This document shows, piece after piece, positions 38,381 through 47,206 of a stretch of DNA of 64,000 nt. Location: the NCBI RefSeq assembly GCF_013114835.1, contig NZ_JAAVLW010000003.1, positions 124,001 to 188,000 of the forward strand, given 5' to 3'. Every line of letters starts with the position of its first letter. Position 1 is the first letter of the stretch. The DNA comes from Bradyrhizobium archetypum (GTDB taxonomy: Bacteria; Pseudomonadota; Alphaproteobacteria; Rhizobiales; Xanthobacteraceae). Made by a program: the position numbers and the translations under genes. The notes below the pieces were generated by a model. That model was not told the DNA's origin. It made no database searches and was given only the letters and a program-made list of their open reading frames with translations.

Positions 38381-39097
38381 ATGTCGGATGGTATCATTTC
38401 AGAGGAACTCTGGGCTCAGTTTGCCGAACAAAGATTAGAGGAGGGCAATCTAAACGACCACCTCGATCTCCCAACTATCTTCAGAATTTTGGGGGACGCT
38501 GGGGGAGGGGCTGCTCTCGATTTGGGATGCGGTCTGGGGCAATCGTCTTTTAAGCTAGCCGAAATGCTCAACTATTCAGTCGTTGCGGTCGATGGTAGTA
38601 GCGAGATGCTCGATAGGGCCAGAAATCTTTACTCTGGCTCACGGATTACATGGCTCGAATCGACATTTGAGAATCTTTCGTTCAATGACCAAAGCTTCGA
38701 TCTCATTGTCTCCTGCCTGAGCTTTCACTTCGTTTGTGATTTGCAACCGCTAATACGAAATTGCGCCTCTTGGCTGAAGCGAGGTGGCCTCTTAGTGTTC
38801 TCAGTTAGGCATCCCATACGTACTTGCAATCCAGTTGGAGAATTGACTACGGACCAAGAGTTCGGCTGGTCAGTGAACGAATATGCCAATGAGGGTCTTC
38901 GGACGTTTAAATGGTTAGGACTAGATTGCGTCAATTTCCACCGCACGGTCTCAACGTACATTCGGTTCCTGCGTAATGCAGGACTTCGGCTTGAAGCTCT
39001 TGAAGAGCCCATAAGCGCTGATGAGACTCGTTCCTTTGCTGCGGAGAGTCGTTCGGTACCTTTCTTTCTTACGATTGCTGCTCGGAAGATTGACTAG
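38381..39097 (+). CDS. Class I SAM-dependent methyltransferase
   Basis: A 238-residue methyltransferase of UbiE/methyltransf_11 type. Motif I is ALDLGCGLGQS (about 47-57), motif II AVDGSSEML, and SFDLIVSCLSFHFV the post-II segment; WLKRGGLLVFSVRHPIRT is motif III. No substrate-binding domain typical of DNA methyltransferases (such as a DPPY/NPPF motif) is seen, so a small-molecule substrate is more likely. Its low G+C matches the two minus-strand genes with which it shares a 39-base start region. The phosphorylase-domain neighbour might act on its product S-adenosylhomocysteine; that is speculation. Confidence 0.8.
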   Translation: MSDGIISEELWAQFAEQRLEEGNLNDHLDLPTIFRILGDAGGGAALDLGCGLGQSSFKLAEMLNYSVVAVDGSSEMLDRARNLYSGSRITWLESTFENLSFNDQSFDLIVSCLSFHFVCDLQPLIRNCASWLKRGGLLVFSVRHPIRTCNPVGELTTDQEFGWSVNEYANEGLRTFKWLGLDCVNFHRTVSTYIRFLRNAGLRLEALEEPISADETRSFAAESRSVPFFLTIAARKID

Positions 39098-39202
39098 ACG
39101 GCTATTCCGCATGGCGCTTATTAGTCGGCTTCCGCATGGTCGCGCGCGATTAGCTCGGGTTAGCATCTCCGCGTCATCGGACTTCTAGTCTACGGTCATA
39201 CG

Positions 39203-39232
39203 CAAAAAAAGGCCGGGTCTTCCGACCCGGCC
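39203..39232 (-). terminator. Rho-independent terminator of rpmB
   Basis: Read leftward, GGCCGGGTC (39232-39224), loop GGAA, GACCCGGCC (39219-39211) and then seven T (39210-39204) form a textbook terminator with a 9-pair stem, about 37 bases after the rpmB stop. Confidence 0.9.
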
Positions 39233-39268
39233 GCTTCGAACTTCGATCCGCCGATTTAAGCTTTGGGC

Positions 39269-39577
39269 TCAGCTCGCCTGCTTCACAGGCGCGGGCTTGC
39301 CGACCTTCTTCTCGATCGCGCGCTTCAGGTCGAGGGCGCGGGGGGAGAGGACGTCGGCCTTGGCCTTGAGGAGGTAGGCGTCGAGGCCGCCATTGTGGTC
39401 GACGCTCTTGAGCGCGTTGGTCGAGACGCGCAGGCGCACGTTGCGGCCGAGCGCGTCTGAGATGAAGGTGACGTTGCAGAGGTTCGGCAGGAAGCGCCGC
39501 TTGGTCTTGATGTTCGAGTGGCTCACCTTGTGGCCCACCTGGGGGCCCTTGGCCGTCAGTTCGCAGCGCCGGGACAT
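39269..39577 (-). CDS. rpmB: 50S ribosomal protein L28
   Basis: A 102-residue L28. It opens [20 protein letters not shown] and continues [17 protein letters not shown], the family hallmark, with [17 protein letters not shown] later. The extended C-terminus (about 25 residues beyond the E. coli protein) is usual in alphaproteobacteria. A strong terminator follows. It is transcribed alone, divergent from the DUF3108 gene and facing the island's methyltransferase gene. Confidence 0.97.
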   Translation of the reverse strand: MSRRCELTAKGPQVGHKVSHSNIKTKRRFLPNLCNVTFISDALGRNVRLRVSTNALKSVDHNGGLDAYLLKAKADVLSPRALDLKRAIEKKVGKPAPVKQAS

Positions 39578-39918
39578 TTCGAAAAATCCTCTTCCATCCC
39601 CATCTCAGGGCCAAGCCGCATCTCGCGGGCGCCGCGGGGGTCCAAAATCGCGTCCATTTCCAGGAACCGCGGACGTATAGGGGGAGACGGCCACCGGGTC
39701 AAGGTTCTTGGGATGATCCGGATGGTCGAATCAGCCGGTTTGTAAGGGGTTCCAGCCACTTAAGCCATCATATAAAGGGCGCAATCCGCGCCGACACCAT
39801 GGGTTTCGAACAAAAGACCTTAAAGCCCACCCCGCGAGCGGCGGGCGGCGATCAGAGGTTATTGAGACCAGCGGTTTTCGCGAAAAGGCCGCGTTGTTTG
39901 CCGGATATTTCAGCCTAA
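39578..39918. other. Divergent region between rpmB and the DUF3108 gene (341 bases)
   Basis: Nothing with coding or RNA character is recognised. It must contain the rpmB promoter and probably that of the DUF3108 gene. Confidence 0.5.
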
Positions 39919-40824
39919 ATGAACATCAGATCGCGCCGATCCCGGGACTATTCATTGGTGTCAGCCACACGCGCCGTTTCGCGCCAAACTTCATCCTCAA
40001 GGCTCGGCCTCGCTGTCGGCCTGTGCGCCGGGGCATGGCTTGTGCTCGCGCCGCAGGCTGCCACTGCGCAGGGGCGGGTGGATGCGCATTATGAGGCGAC
40101 GCTGGCGGGCATTCCGGTCGGCAAGGGCGCCTGGACCATCGAAATCGGGGACGACACGTTTTCGGCCTCCGCCCAGGGCGGCACCGCCGGCCTCTTGAAG
40201 GCATTTTCCGGCGGCACCGGTTCCGGCGCCAGCCAGGGCCGCATCGTGAACGGCGCGCTGGTCGCGAACGCCTATACCGCGACCACCACCACGCAGAAGA
40301 AATCCGAAACCATCCGCCTCGTGCTCGCGAACGGCAATGTGAAGGATTTTTCGATCGACCCGACGCCGCCGGTCGATCCGGATCGCGTTGTCGTCACCGA
40401 CGCGCACCGCAAGAACGTGCTCGATCCCATGACCGGCTCGATGCTGCGCGTGCCTGGCAATGGCGAGGTGCTGGCGCCGGATTCCTGCCGCACCGGCGCG
40501 GGGATCTTTGATGGTCGCCTGCGCTACGATCTCAAGCTCGATTACAAGCGCATGGAAACGGTGAGGGCCGAGCGCGGCTATCACGGGCCGGCGCTGGTCT
40601 GCGCGATCTATTTTACCCCGATCGCGGGCTACATCCCCGATCGCCCCGTGATCAAATATCTCGCCAGCGAACGCCGGATCGAGGTCACCTTCGTGCCGAT
40701 CGCCGGCACCCGCATCCTGGTTCCCTTCCGCATGACCATCCCGACGCCGTTTGGCTTAGCGATGCTGGAAGCGACGTCGTTCGTGACGACAGCGATGCCG
40801 CCCCGGGTGGCGAAGACGAATTGA
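39919..40824 (+). CDS. DUF3108 domain-containing exported protein
   Basis: A 301-residue protein with a long N-region followed by a signal-like hydrophobic stretch (about 29-50, LGLAVGLCAGAWLVLAPQAA) and cleavage near ATA|QGRVDAHY. The mature part fits DUF3108: HYEATLAGIPVGKGAWTIEIG at the start and repeating beta strands throughout. Function unknown; related proteins are periplasmic beta-rich proteins. The order rpmB, DUF3108, helicase is conserved in Rhizobiales. Confidence 0.87.
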   Translation: MNIRSRRSRDYSLVSATRAVSRQTSSSRLGLAVGLCAGAWLVLAPQAATAQGRVDAHYEATLAGIPVGKGAWTIEIGDDTFSASAQGGTAGLLKAFSGGTGSGASQGRIVNGALVANAYTATTTTQKKSETIRLVLANGNVKDFSIDPTPPVDPDRVVVTDAHRKNVLDPMTGSMLRVPGNGEVLAPDSCRTGAGIFDGRLRYDLKLDYKRMETVRAERGYHGPALVCAIYFTPIAGYIPDRPVIKYLASERRIEVTFVPIAGTRILVPFRMTIPTPFGLAMLEATSFVTTAMPPRVAKTN

Positions 40825-41450
40825 GCCTTTGAAGTCACCTCGCCCCGCCCTTCGCGGGGAGAGGCATAGGCCGCCTTTGGCGGCCGTCCTTCGAAGAGCG
40901 CCGAAGCCGAGCTTCGGCTATTGCGCAGCAATCCTGGTGAGGAGCTGTCTCCACGCATAGTACTCGTGGAGACAGCGGTCGCGGCGAAATCGATGCAACC
41001 ATCATGAATCATGTTGACTCTTGTCCACTTCTGATTCGACTCCGTCCTTTAAGAAACAGGTCCCGAAACAGTCGCTTGTGGAGCCGCTACAAACTTGATC
41101 TAGTGCCCCCCGGACTGCGCTCACGCGACATGTTGCGGTGAACGTATCGGGTTTCGGGAGGAGTCAGCGATTCGGACGCGATTCGTTCCAGACTCGTTCC
41201 AAAGCTTAAGCCGCGACCGCATCGCCGTCGCAAAGTGAAACAGAATCGGCGCAATTGACGCCGCGCGAGCAGAAAGGCTTCGCTCCTCACGAGAATATCC
41301 CCTCATGGTGAGGAGGCGCGTTGCGCCGTCTCGAACCATGTGGCCCGGCTGGTGCTATCAATCCTTCGAGACGCACGCTGGCGCGTGCTCCTCAGGATGA
41401 GATCTGGCACCCGCGATTGAGCGCACTGAAAAAAGAAATACCTGCACAGA
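40825..41450. other. 626-base gap with repeats before the helicase gene
   Basis: No gene is seen. The left part holds a small palindrome (CCCCGCCCTTCGCGGGG, 40844-40860). The right part holds a modular repeat at 41300-41404. The middle has an A/T-richer run around 41005-41095. The helicase promoter should lie in the last stretch. Confidence 0.55.
41300..41404. repeat. Modular intergenic repeat, copy 2
   Basis: It shares CCTCATGGTGAGGAG, GTCTCGAACCATGTGGCCC, ATCCTTCGAGACGC and CTCCTCAGGATGAG with the element at 34012-34109, but the two halves are swapped, as if the unit were built from movable parts. Confidence 0.6.
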
Positions 41451-44400
41451 ATGGCTTTCTCTCCTTCCACGTTCGCGAATGATCGCGCGCCCGGCGCGGG
41501 CGTCACCGCAGTGCTCGGCCCGACCAATACCGGCAAGACGCATCTCGCCATCGAGCGGATGCTCGCGCATTCGTCCGGCGTCATCGGGCTACCGCTGCGG
41601 CTGCTGGCGCGCGAGGTCTACAACAAGATTGCGGATCGCGCGGGGACCGAAGCTGTCGCGCTGGTCACCGGCGAAGAGAAGATCAAGCCGAAGAATCCGC
41701 GCTACTGGGTTTCCACGGTCGAGGCGATGCCGCGCGACCTAGATGTGTCGTTTCTCGCCGTCGACGAAATCCAGATCGCCGCCGATCTCGAGCGCGGGCA
41801 TGTCTTCACCGATCGCATCCTGCATCGCCGCGGCCGTGACGAGACGCTGCTGCTGGGTGCTGCGACCATGCGGCCGATCATCGAGCGGCTGTTGCCGGGC
41901 GCTTCCATCGTCACACGTCCGCGGCTCTCGCAGCTCGAATTCGCCGGCGACCGCAAGATCACGCGCCAACCAAGACGGACCGCGATCGTCGCGTTCTCGG
42001 CCGATGAAGTCTATGCGATCGCCGAATTGATCCGCCGCCAGCACGGCGGCGCAGCCGTCGTGCTCGGCTCGCTCTCGCCCCGCACGCGCAACGCGCAGGT
42101 CGCGATGTTCCAGAACGGCGACGTCGATTATCTCGTCGCCACCGATGCTGTCGGCATGGGCCTGAATCTCGACGTCGATCACGTCGCGTTTGCCTCCGAC
42201 CGCAAGTATGACGGCTATCAGTTCCGCAGGCTCAATCCGGCCGAGTTCGCGCAGATCGCAGGCCGCGCCGGGCGCGCCACCCGCAACGGCACGTTTGGTA
42301 CGACGGGACGCTGCGCGCCGTTCGAGCCGGAACTGGTGAACGCGCTGCAGAACCACACCTTCGACAGCGTCAAAATGCTGCAGTGGCGGAATTCGAAGCT
42401 GGATTTCTCCTCGCTCGGGAGCTTGCAGGTGTCGCTGGCGCTGCCGCCAGGACACGAGGCGCTGACCCGCGCGCCGATCGCGGAAGATTTGCGCGTGCTC
42501 GATCACGCCGCCCGCGATGCCGAGGTGAGGGAGATGGCTCACGGCAAGGCCGCGGTGGAACGGCTGTGGGACGCCTGCGCGATCCCGGATTACCGCAAGA
42601 TCGCGCCGGCTGCCCATGCCGAGCTCGTGACCACGCTTTATGCATTCCTGATGAAGAAAGGTCGGATACCGGACGCATGGTTCGCCGCCCAGGTCGAGCA
42701 GGCCGACCGCGTCACCGGCGATATCGACACGCTGTCGGGCCGGATCGCGCAGATCCGCACCTGGACCTTCGTCGCCAACCGCCCGGACTGGCTGTCCGAC
42801 CCCGATCACTGGCAGGGGATCACCCGGGAGGTGGAAAATAAATTATCCGATGCGCTGCATGAACGCTTAACGGAGCGTTTCGTTGACCGGCGGACCAGTG
42901 TATTGATGCGCCGCCTGCGGGAGAACTCAGTTTTGAATACGGAAATTGGCAAGACCGGCGAAGTGATTGTTGAGGGCCACGCGATCGGCCGGCTCGATGG
43001 ATTTACCTTTGCGCCCGATGCGGCGGAGGCGGGATCGGACGCGAAAGCGCTGCAGGCCGCAGCCCAGCAGGTGCTCGCTAGCGAGATCGACGCGCGCGCC
43101 GGCAAGCTCAGTGCTGCGCCCGACGACCAATTCGTGCTGACCTCCGACGGCACCATCCGCTGGACCGGCGACGCCGTGGCAAAGCTCGTCGCAGCCGACG
43201 ATGCGCTGCATCCGCGCATCCGCATTATTGCCGACGAGCGGCTCTCCGGCGCGTCGCGCGAGGCCGTGCAGGCGCGGCTCGATCTGTGGCTGAAGACGCA
43301 TATCGAAAAGCTGCTCGGTCCGCTGTTCGGCCTATCAAAGGCCGAGGACATCACCGGCATCGGGCGCGGCATCGCGTTCCAGTTGGTCGAGGCGCTCGGC
43401 GTGCTGGAGCGTTCGAAGATCGCCTCCGAGATGAAGGATCTCGACCAGACCTCGCGCGCCACGTTGCGCAAATACGGCGTGCGGTTCGGCGCCTACCACA
43501 TCTATTTCCCCGCGCTGCTTAAGCCCGCGGCGCGCGCGCTGGCTTCGCTGCTGTGGGCCGAGAAGCAGGACAATGTCGACATGTCGGCGCTGTCGGGCGC
43601 GCAGCATCTGGCGAGCTCGGGCCGCACCTCGTTTCCGATCGACAAGGCGTTGCCGCGCGATGCCTATCGCGTGCTCGGCTATCGCCAGTGCGGCGAGCGC
43701 GCGGTGCGCGTCGATATTCTGGAGCGGCTTGCCGATCTCATCCGCCCGGCGCTGGCATGGCGCGAGACCTCGCCCGGCGAGAAGCCGGCTGGCGCGTTCG
43801 ACGGCCGCGGCTTTGTGGTGACGCAGGCGATGACCTCGCTCACGGGATCGGCCGGCGAAGATTTCGCCTCGATCCTGCGCGCGCTCGGCTACCGCATGGA
43901 CCGCCGCCCGCCTCTGCCGCCGAAGCCGGCGCCTGAAGTCGTGGCCGAGACGGTCGCCGCCGAAGCGCCGCTGGTCGAGGCCAGCGCCGAAACGACGGCC
44001 AATACACCGGCTGAAGAAGTCGCAGCCGACGTGCCCGTCGCAAGCGAGCCAGCGTCGTCCGCCTCGCTGCTGCCGGATGTGACGCCGTTCGCCGGCGAAG
44101 CACACGCGTCCATCGAGACCACGCCGGCGGAAGCCGCGATACTGGATGCGCCGCCGGAACAGGAGACAGTGGAAGCCGTCAGCGCCGCGGAAGCTGCGGC
44201 CGAGCCTGCCACCGCAAGCGAAGCACCGGCGGAAGCCGAAGCGCCGGCTGAAGCCGCGGAAGCCAAATCTGAAACGGGTAAGCCTGAAACGGCGAAGCCT
44301 GAAGCTGAGGTGAGACCCGAGACGCCGGCCGAGCCGCAGCTCATCGAAGTCTGGCGGCCCGGCGGCCGCTCCGACGAGCGCCGCCCGCATCACGATCGCA

Positions 44401-44885
44401 ACCGTCCGCGTCATCATCGCGCCGGCGAAGGCGCGCAAGCGGCTGCCGGAGAAGGCGAGGGCGCGCCGCGTCACCGCCGCGGTCGCCGCCATGGCGAGTT
44501 CCGAAAGCCGCGCGAGGGCGCACCGGCAGGCGCTACGGTGGCGCCCGCCGCGGAGGGAGCACCGAGTGCGGAGGCGCGTTCCGACCGTCCGCCGCGCGAG
44601 CGCTTCGAGGGCAAGGGCCGCGACCGCGAGGACCGCCGCGACAAGTTCGATCGCAACAAAGGTGATCGCAAGGGTGGCCGCGACAAGGGCGAGCGCGAGC
44701 GCGGCGGCCGTGACTTCGGCGGACGCGACAAGGGCGGCCGTGACAAGCGCGAGAGCGGTCCGTCGCACCGTCAATGGGCCACCAGCGCAAGCCCGCGCGA
44801 CCGCGATCGGCCGATCGATCCGAATTCGCCGTTTGCAAAACTGGCGGCGCTGAAGGAACAGCTCGCCGGCAATCGCAAAGAGTAA
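41451..44885 (+). CDS. SUV3-like RNA/DNA helicase with long disordered tail
   Basis: A 1144-residue superfamily 2 helicase resembling mitochondrial SUV3. Motif I is GPTNTGKT (23-30), motif II VDEIQ with D105-E106, and the late motifs ATDAVGMGLNLDVDHV and QIAGRAGRATRNGTFG (motif VI) are clear. Residues to about 820 are folded. From about 821 to 965 the chain is Ala/Glu/Pro-rich and acidic; from about 968 to 1110 it is Arg/Gly/Asp/His-rich with RGG-like and RDKGG repeats. Such tails bind RNA or partner proteins. Role in RNA turnover is inferred from the SUV3 likeness. The S4 gene follows 14 bases later. Confidence 0.88.
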   Translation: MAFSPSTFANDRAPGAGVTAVLGPTNTGKTHLAIERMLAHSSGVIGLPLRLLAREVYNKIADRAGTEAVALVTGEEKIKPKNPRYWVSTVEAMPRDLDVSFLAVDEIQIAADLERGHVFTDRILHRRGRDETLLLGAATMRPIIERLLPGASIVTRPRLSQLEFAGDRKITRQPRRTAIVAFSADEVYAIAELIRRQHGGAAVVLGSLSPRTRNAQVAMFQNGDVDYLVATDAVGMGLNLDVDHVAFASDRKYDGYQFRRLNPAEFAQIAGRAGRATRNGTFGTTGRCAPFEPELVNALQNHTFDSVKMLQWRNSKLDFSSLGSLQVSLALPPGHEALTRAPIAEDLRVLDHAARDAEVREMAHGKAAVERLWDACAIPDYRKIAPAAHAELVTTLYAFLMKKGRIPDAWFAAQVEQADRVTGDIDTLSGRIAQIRTWTFVANRPDWLSDPDHWQGITREVENKLSDALHERLTERFVDRRTSVLMRRLRENSVLNTEIGKTGEVIVEGHAIGRLDGFTFAPDAAEAGSDAKALQAAAQQVLASEIDARAGKLSAAPDDQFVLTSDGTIRWTGDAVAKLVAADDALHPRIRIIADERLSGASREAVQARLDLWLKTHIEKLLGPLFGLSKAEDITGIGRGIAFQLVEALGVLERSKIASEMKDLDQTSRATLRKYGVRFGAYHIYFPALLKPAARALASLLWAEKQDNVDMSALSGAQHLASSGRTSFPIDKALPRDAYRVLGYRQCGERAVRVDILERLADLIRPALAWRETSPGEKPAGAFDGRGFVVTQAMTSLTGSAGEDFASILRALGYRMDRRPPLPPKPAPEVVAETVAAEAPLVEASAETTANTPAEEVAADVPVASEPASSASLLPDVTPFAGEAHASIETTPAEAAILDAPPEQETVEAVSAAEAAAEPATASEAPAEAEAPAEAAEAKSETGKPETAKPEAEVRPETPAEPQLIEVWRPGGRSDERRPHHDRNRPRHHRAGEGAQAAAGEGEGAPRHRRGRRHGEFRKPREGAPAGATVAPAAEGAPSAEARSDRPPRERFEGKGRDREDRRDKFDRNKGDRKGGRDKGERERGGRDFGGRDKGGRDKRESGPSHRQWATSASPRDRDRPIDPNSPFAKLAALKEQLAGNRKE

Positions 44886-44899
44886 TCACGGGAAGGTCG

Positions 44900-45169
44900 T
44901 TGGAGCGACAGCGTCTCGACAAATGGCTCTGGCACGCGCGGGTGGTGAAGGCCCGCACCTCGGCTGCCGCGCTCGTCGAGGCCGGTCATGTCCGTATCAA
45001 CGGCGTGCGCGAAATGGCGCCGGGCCATTCGGTGAAGGTCGGCGATGTCCTCACGATCGGGCTCGATCGCACCGTGCGCATCCTCAAGGTGGTGGGATTT
45101 TCCGAGCGGCGGGGCGATGCTGCGGCCGCACGCGTGCTCTACGATGATTTGCAGAACGGCAAACAGTAA
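44900..45169 (+). CDS. S4-domain RNA-binding protein (Hsp15-like)
   Basis: An 89-residue S4-domain protein. It reads ERQRLDKWLWHARVVKARTS and GHVRINGVREMAPGHSVKVGDV, the pattern of HslR/Hsp15, which binds stalled 50S subunits carrying nascent chains. The start is probably TTG at 44900, just after GGAAGG; no ATG in this frame is near, and the longer frame would overlap the helicase end. Its closeness to the helicase suggests joint RNA work. Confidence 0.88.
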   Translation: MERQRLDKWLWHARVVKARTSAAALVEAGHVRINGVREMAPGHSVKVGDVLTIGLDRTVRILKVVGFSERRGDAAAARVLYDDLQNGKQ

Positions 45170-45306
45170 CTATCTGCCAATACGATCTACCAAGGGCTCG
45201 CGGGGACGCCTGAAAAACGGCCGTTCGAGGTTCGCGGCTTCCCTTGCGGCAGCGCACCGCATGCGCTACGCAAACCCCGGAAAACTGATCCGTTTCGGAG
45301 CGTTGG

Positions 45307-45645
45307 ATGACTTACGTCGTCACTGAAGCCTGCATCAAGTGCAAATATACCGACTGCGTGGAGGTCTGCCCCGTCGACTGCTTCTACGAGGGCGAGAACA
45401 TGCTGGTCATCCATCCCGACGAATGCATCGACTGTGGCGTCTGCGAGCCCGAATGTCCTGCCGATGCCATCAAGCCCGACACCGAGCCGGGCCTGGAGAA
45501 GTGGCTCGAGGTCAACACCGAATACGCCAAGAGCTGGCCCAACATCACCCAGAAGAAGGAAGCGCCGTCGGACGCGAAAGAATGGGAGGGTGTCGAGGGT
45601 AAGTTCGAGAAATATTTTTCCAAGGAGCCCGGCAGCGGCGATTAA
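45307..45645 (+). CDS. fdxA: Seven-iron ferredoxin FdxA
   Basis: A 112-residue 3Fe-4S/4Fe-4S ferredoxin. Cysteines C9, C12, C17, C21, C25 in [18 protein letters not shown] and C40, C43, C46, C50 in [12 protein letters not shown] bind the two clusters. Length and the C-terminal [14 protein letters not shown] segment match the Azotobacter FdI/FdxA type. The cytoplasmic electron partner is unknown. It precedes carD as in other Rhizobiales. Confidence 0.95.
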   Translation: MTYVVTEACIKCKYTDCVEVCPVDCFYEGENMLVIHPDECIDCGVCEPECPADAIKPDTEPGLEKWLEVNTEYAKSWPNITQKKEAPSDAKEWEGVEGKFEKYFSKEPGSGD

Positions 45646-45781
45646 AGGCTGTGGATAAGTTAAGGCCCCATTGAGCCTGTTTTGGTCCCAATCTGAACCG
45701 AACGCGGTTGCCGGATTTAACCCTGTTAGCTGACTTATGGCGGAAACGGCCCCGTAAGGACCCGGAACCCGGCGTAAATCA

Positions 45782-45809
45782 TTGATTTTTGCGGAAAATG
45801 TGCTATATT
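45782..45809 (+). promoter_or_regulatory. Candidate sigma-70 promoter of carD
   Basis: TTGATT (45782-45787) and TATATT (45804-45809) are 16 bases apart in an A/T-rich pocket. Transcription would begin near 45816, so carD must start downstream, at 45910 or 46063. Confidence 0.5.
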
Positions 45810-45909
45810 GGGCACATTACAAGCCGATCCTGGCCATGCGTATCCTGTGGCCCCGATGGGTTACCCGCAAAAACATCGAACAGGGGCGTGGCAGTTCCGC
45901 GCGCAGGCT

Positions 45910-46848
45910 GTGTCACAGAAAACGCGTAAAAAGAGTGCTTCCAAGACCACGAAAAAAGCCGCTCCGGCCAGCCGCAGCGCAACCAAGGGCCGTGCCAAGG
46001 CGCCCATGAAGGTCGCCAAGAAGGTTTCGGCCACAAAGTCCTCAAAGAACAAAAGAAGCGCAATGCCAGAAAAGACTGCCAAGACCGCCGCGAAAGCGAC
46101 GGGTGCGAAGACCAATGCCCCGAAAGTTGCTGCCAAGGCTCCCGTAAAGACTGCTGTCAAGGCTGCTGCCCCGAAGGCTGCCGTTGCACCGAAGGCCCCC
46201 GCCCACAAGCCGGCCGCCGCCGCGCCGCGCGTCGAGGAGCCCAAGAAGGTCGTGACCCAGCGTCAGGGCTTCAAGGCCAATGAGTTCGTGGTCTATCCGG
46301 CTCACGGCGTCGGCCAGATCCTGGCGATCGAGGAGCAGGAGATCGCGGGCGCCAAGCTCGAGCTGTTCGTGATCAATTTCATGAAGGACAAGATGACGCT
46401 CCGCGTGCCGACCGCCAAGGTCGCCAACGTCGGCATGCGCAAGCTGTCCGAGCCGGCGCTGGTCAAGAAGGCGCTGGAAACCCTGAAGGGCCGTGCGCGG
46501 ATCAAGCGGACCATGTGGTCGCGCCGGGCGCAGGAATACGAAGCGAAGATCAATTCGGGCGATATCGTCGCGATCGCCGAAGTGGTCCGCGACCTTTACC
46601 GCTCGGAATCGCAGCCCGAACAGTCCTACTCTGAACGCCAGCTCTATGAAGCGGCGCTCGATCGCCTGTCGCGCGAAATCGCCGTCGTGCAGCACTCGAC
46701 GGAGACCGAAGCGGTCAAGGAAATCGAAAGCCAGCTCGCCAAGAGCCCGCGCCGCGGCGCCAAGGCGGAAACGACCGAAGCCGAGGCCGATGAGGCGGAC
46801 GTCGATGCCGACGGTGACGATACCGCGGTCGCCGACGAAGCTGCCTGA
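45910..46848 (+). CDS. carD: CarD/CdnL family transcription regulator with histone-like N-terminus
   Basis: CarD-type proteins bind RNA polymerase beta and steady the open complex at many promoters. The domain begins near residue 117 (QGFKANEFVVYPAHGVGQI) and runs to about 285 (YEAALDRLSREIAVV). Before it lies a stretch of more than 100 residues rich in Lys, Ala and Pro (TKKAAPASRS, KVAKKVSATKSSKN), much like an H1/AlgP tail. An acidic Glu/Asp/Ala tail ends the protein. GTG 45910 is chosen because the Lys-rich coding pattern begins there and a promoter lies just upstream; ATG 46063 (261 residues) is the main alternative. Confidence 0.85.
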   Translation: MSQKTRKKSASKTTKKAAPASRSATKGRAKAPMKVAKKVSATKSSKNKRSAMPEKTAKTAAKATGAKTNAPKVAAKAPVKTAVKAAAPKAAVAPKAPAHKPAAAAPRVEEPKKVVTQRQGFKANEFVVYPAHGVGQILAIEEQEIAGAKLELFVINFMKDKMTLRVPTAKVANVGMRKLSEPALVKKALETLKGRARIKRTMWSRRAQEYEAKINSGDIVAIAEVVRDLYRSESQPEQSYSERQLYEAALDRLSREIAVVQHSTETEAVKEIESQLAKSPRRGAKAETTEAEADEADVDADGDDTAVADEAA

Positions 46849-46870
46849 AAGGGTTCGACGGATTGAGATA

Positions 46871-46898
46871 AAAGCCCGGTCGCAAGGCCGGGCTTTTT
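46871..46898 (+). terminator. Rho-independent terminator of carD
   Basis: AAAGCCCGG (46871-46879), an 8-base loop, CCGGGCTTT (46888-46896) and a run of T give a 9-pair stem 22 bases after the carD stop. Confidence 0.88.
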
Positions 46899-46928
46899 GT
46901 TTTGGGGCATCACGGCACGCGATCGCCT

Positions 46929-47085
46929 GCCGCCCCGCGAAAGCAGGGGTCCGTAACCACCGGGGAGCGGCGCTGACGCGAGGCGTCTGTGATTGCCCCA
47001 CAACGAGGGTCGCGACGTATGGGCCCGGAGCCCGTCATCGGGCGCGCGTTCGCGCGCCCCGTTGGCATGTCAGGGACGACGAGAG
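46929..47085. repeat. Loose relative of the ccctgcg/gggacgac repeat
   Basis: The stretch between carD and the next gene contains GCCCCGCGAAAGCAGGGGTC, GTATGGGCCCGG and CAGGGACGACGAG, echoing the elements at 26908 and 56315, plus an internal palindrome GGGCGCGCGTTCGCGCGCCC. Confidence 0.45.
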
Positions 47086-47206
47086 GTGAGGAATAGGCCA
47101 AACCTTGCAGCCACTTACGCGGAAAGTGGCCCAATTTTCGACCTCTTCTGACCAGAATCGGGGAAGAATGTCCGGCCCGCATCCAGATCTACCGCAAGGG
47201 GGTTCG

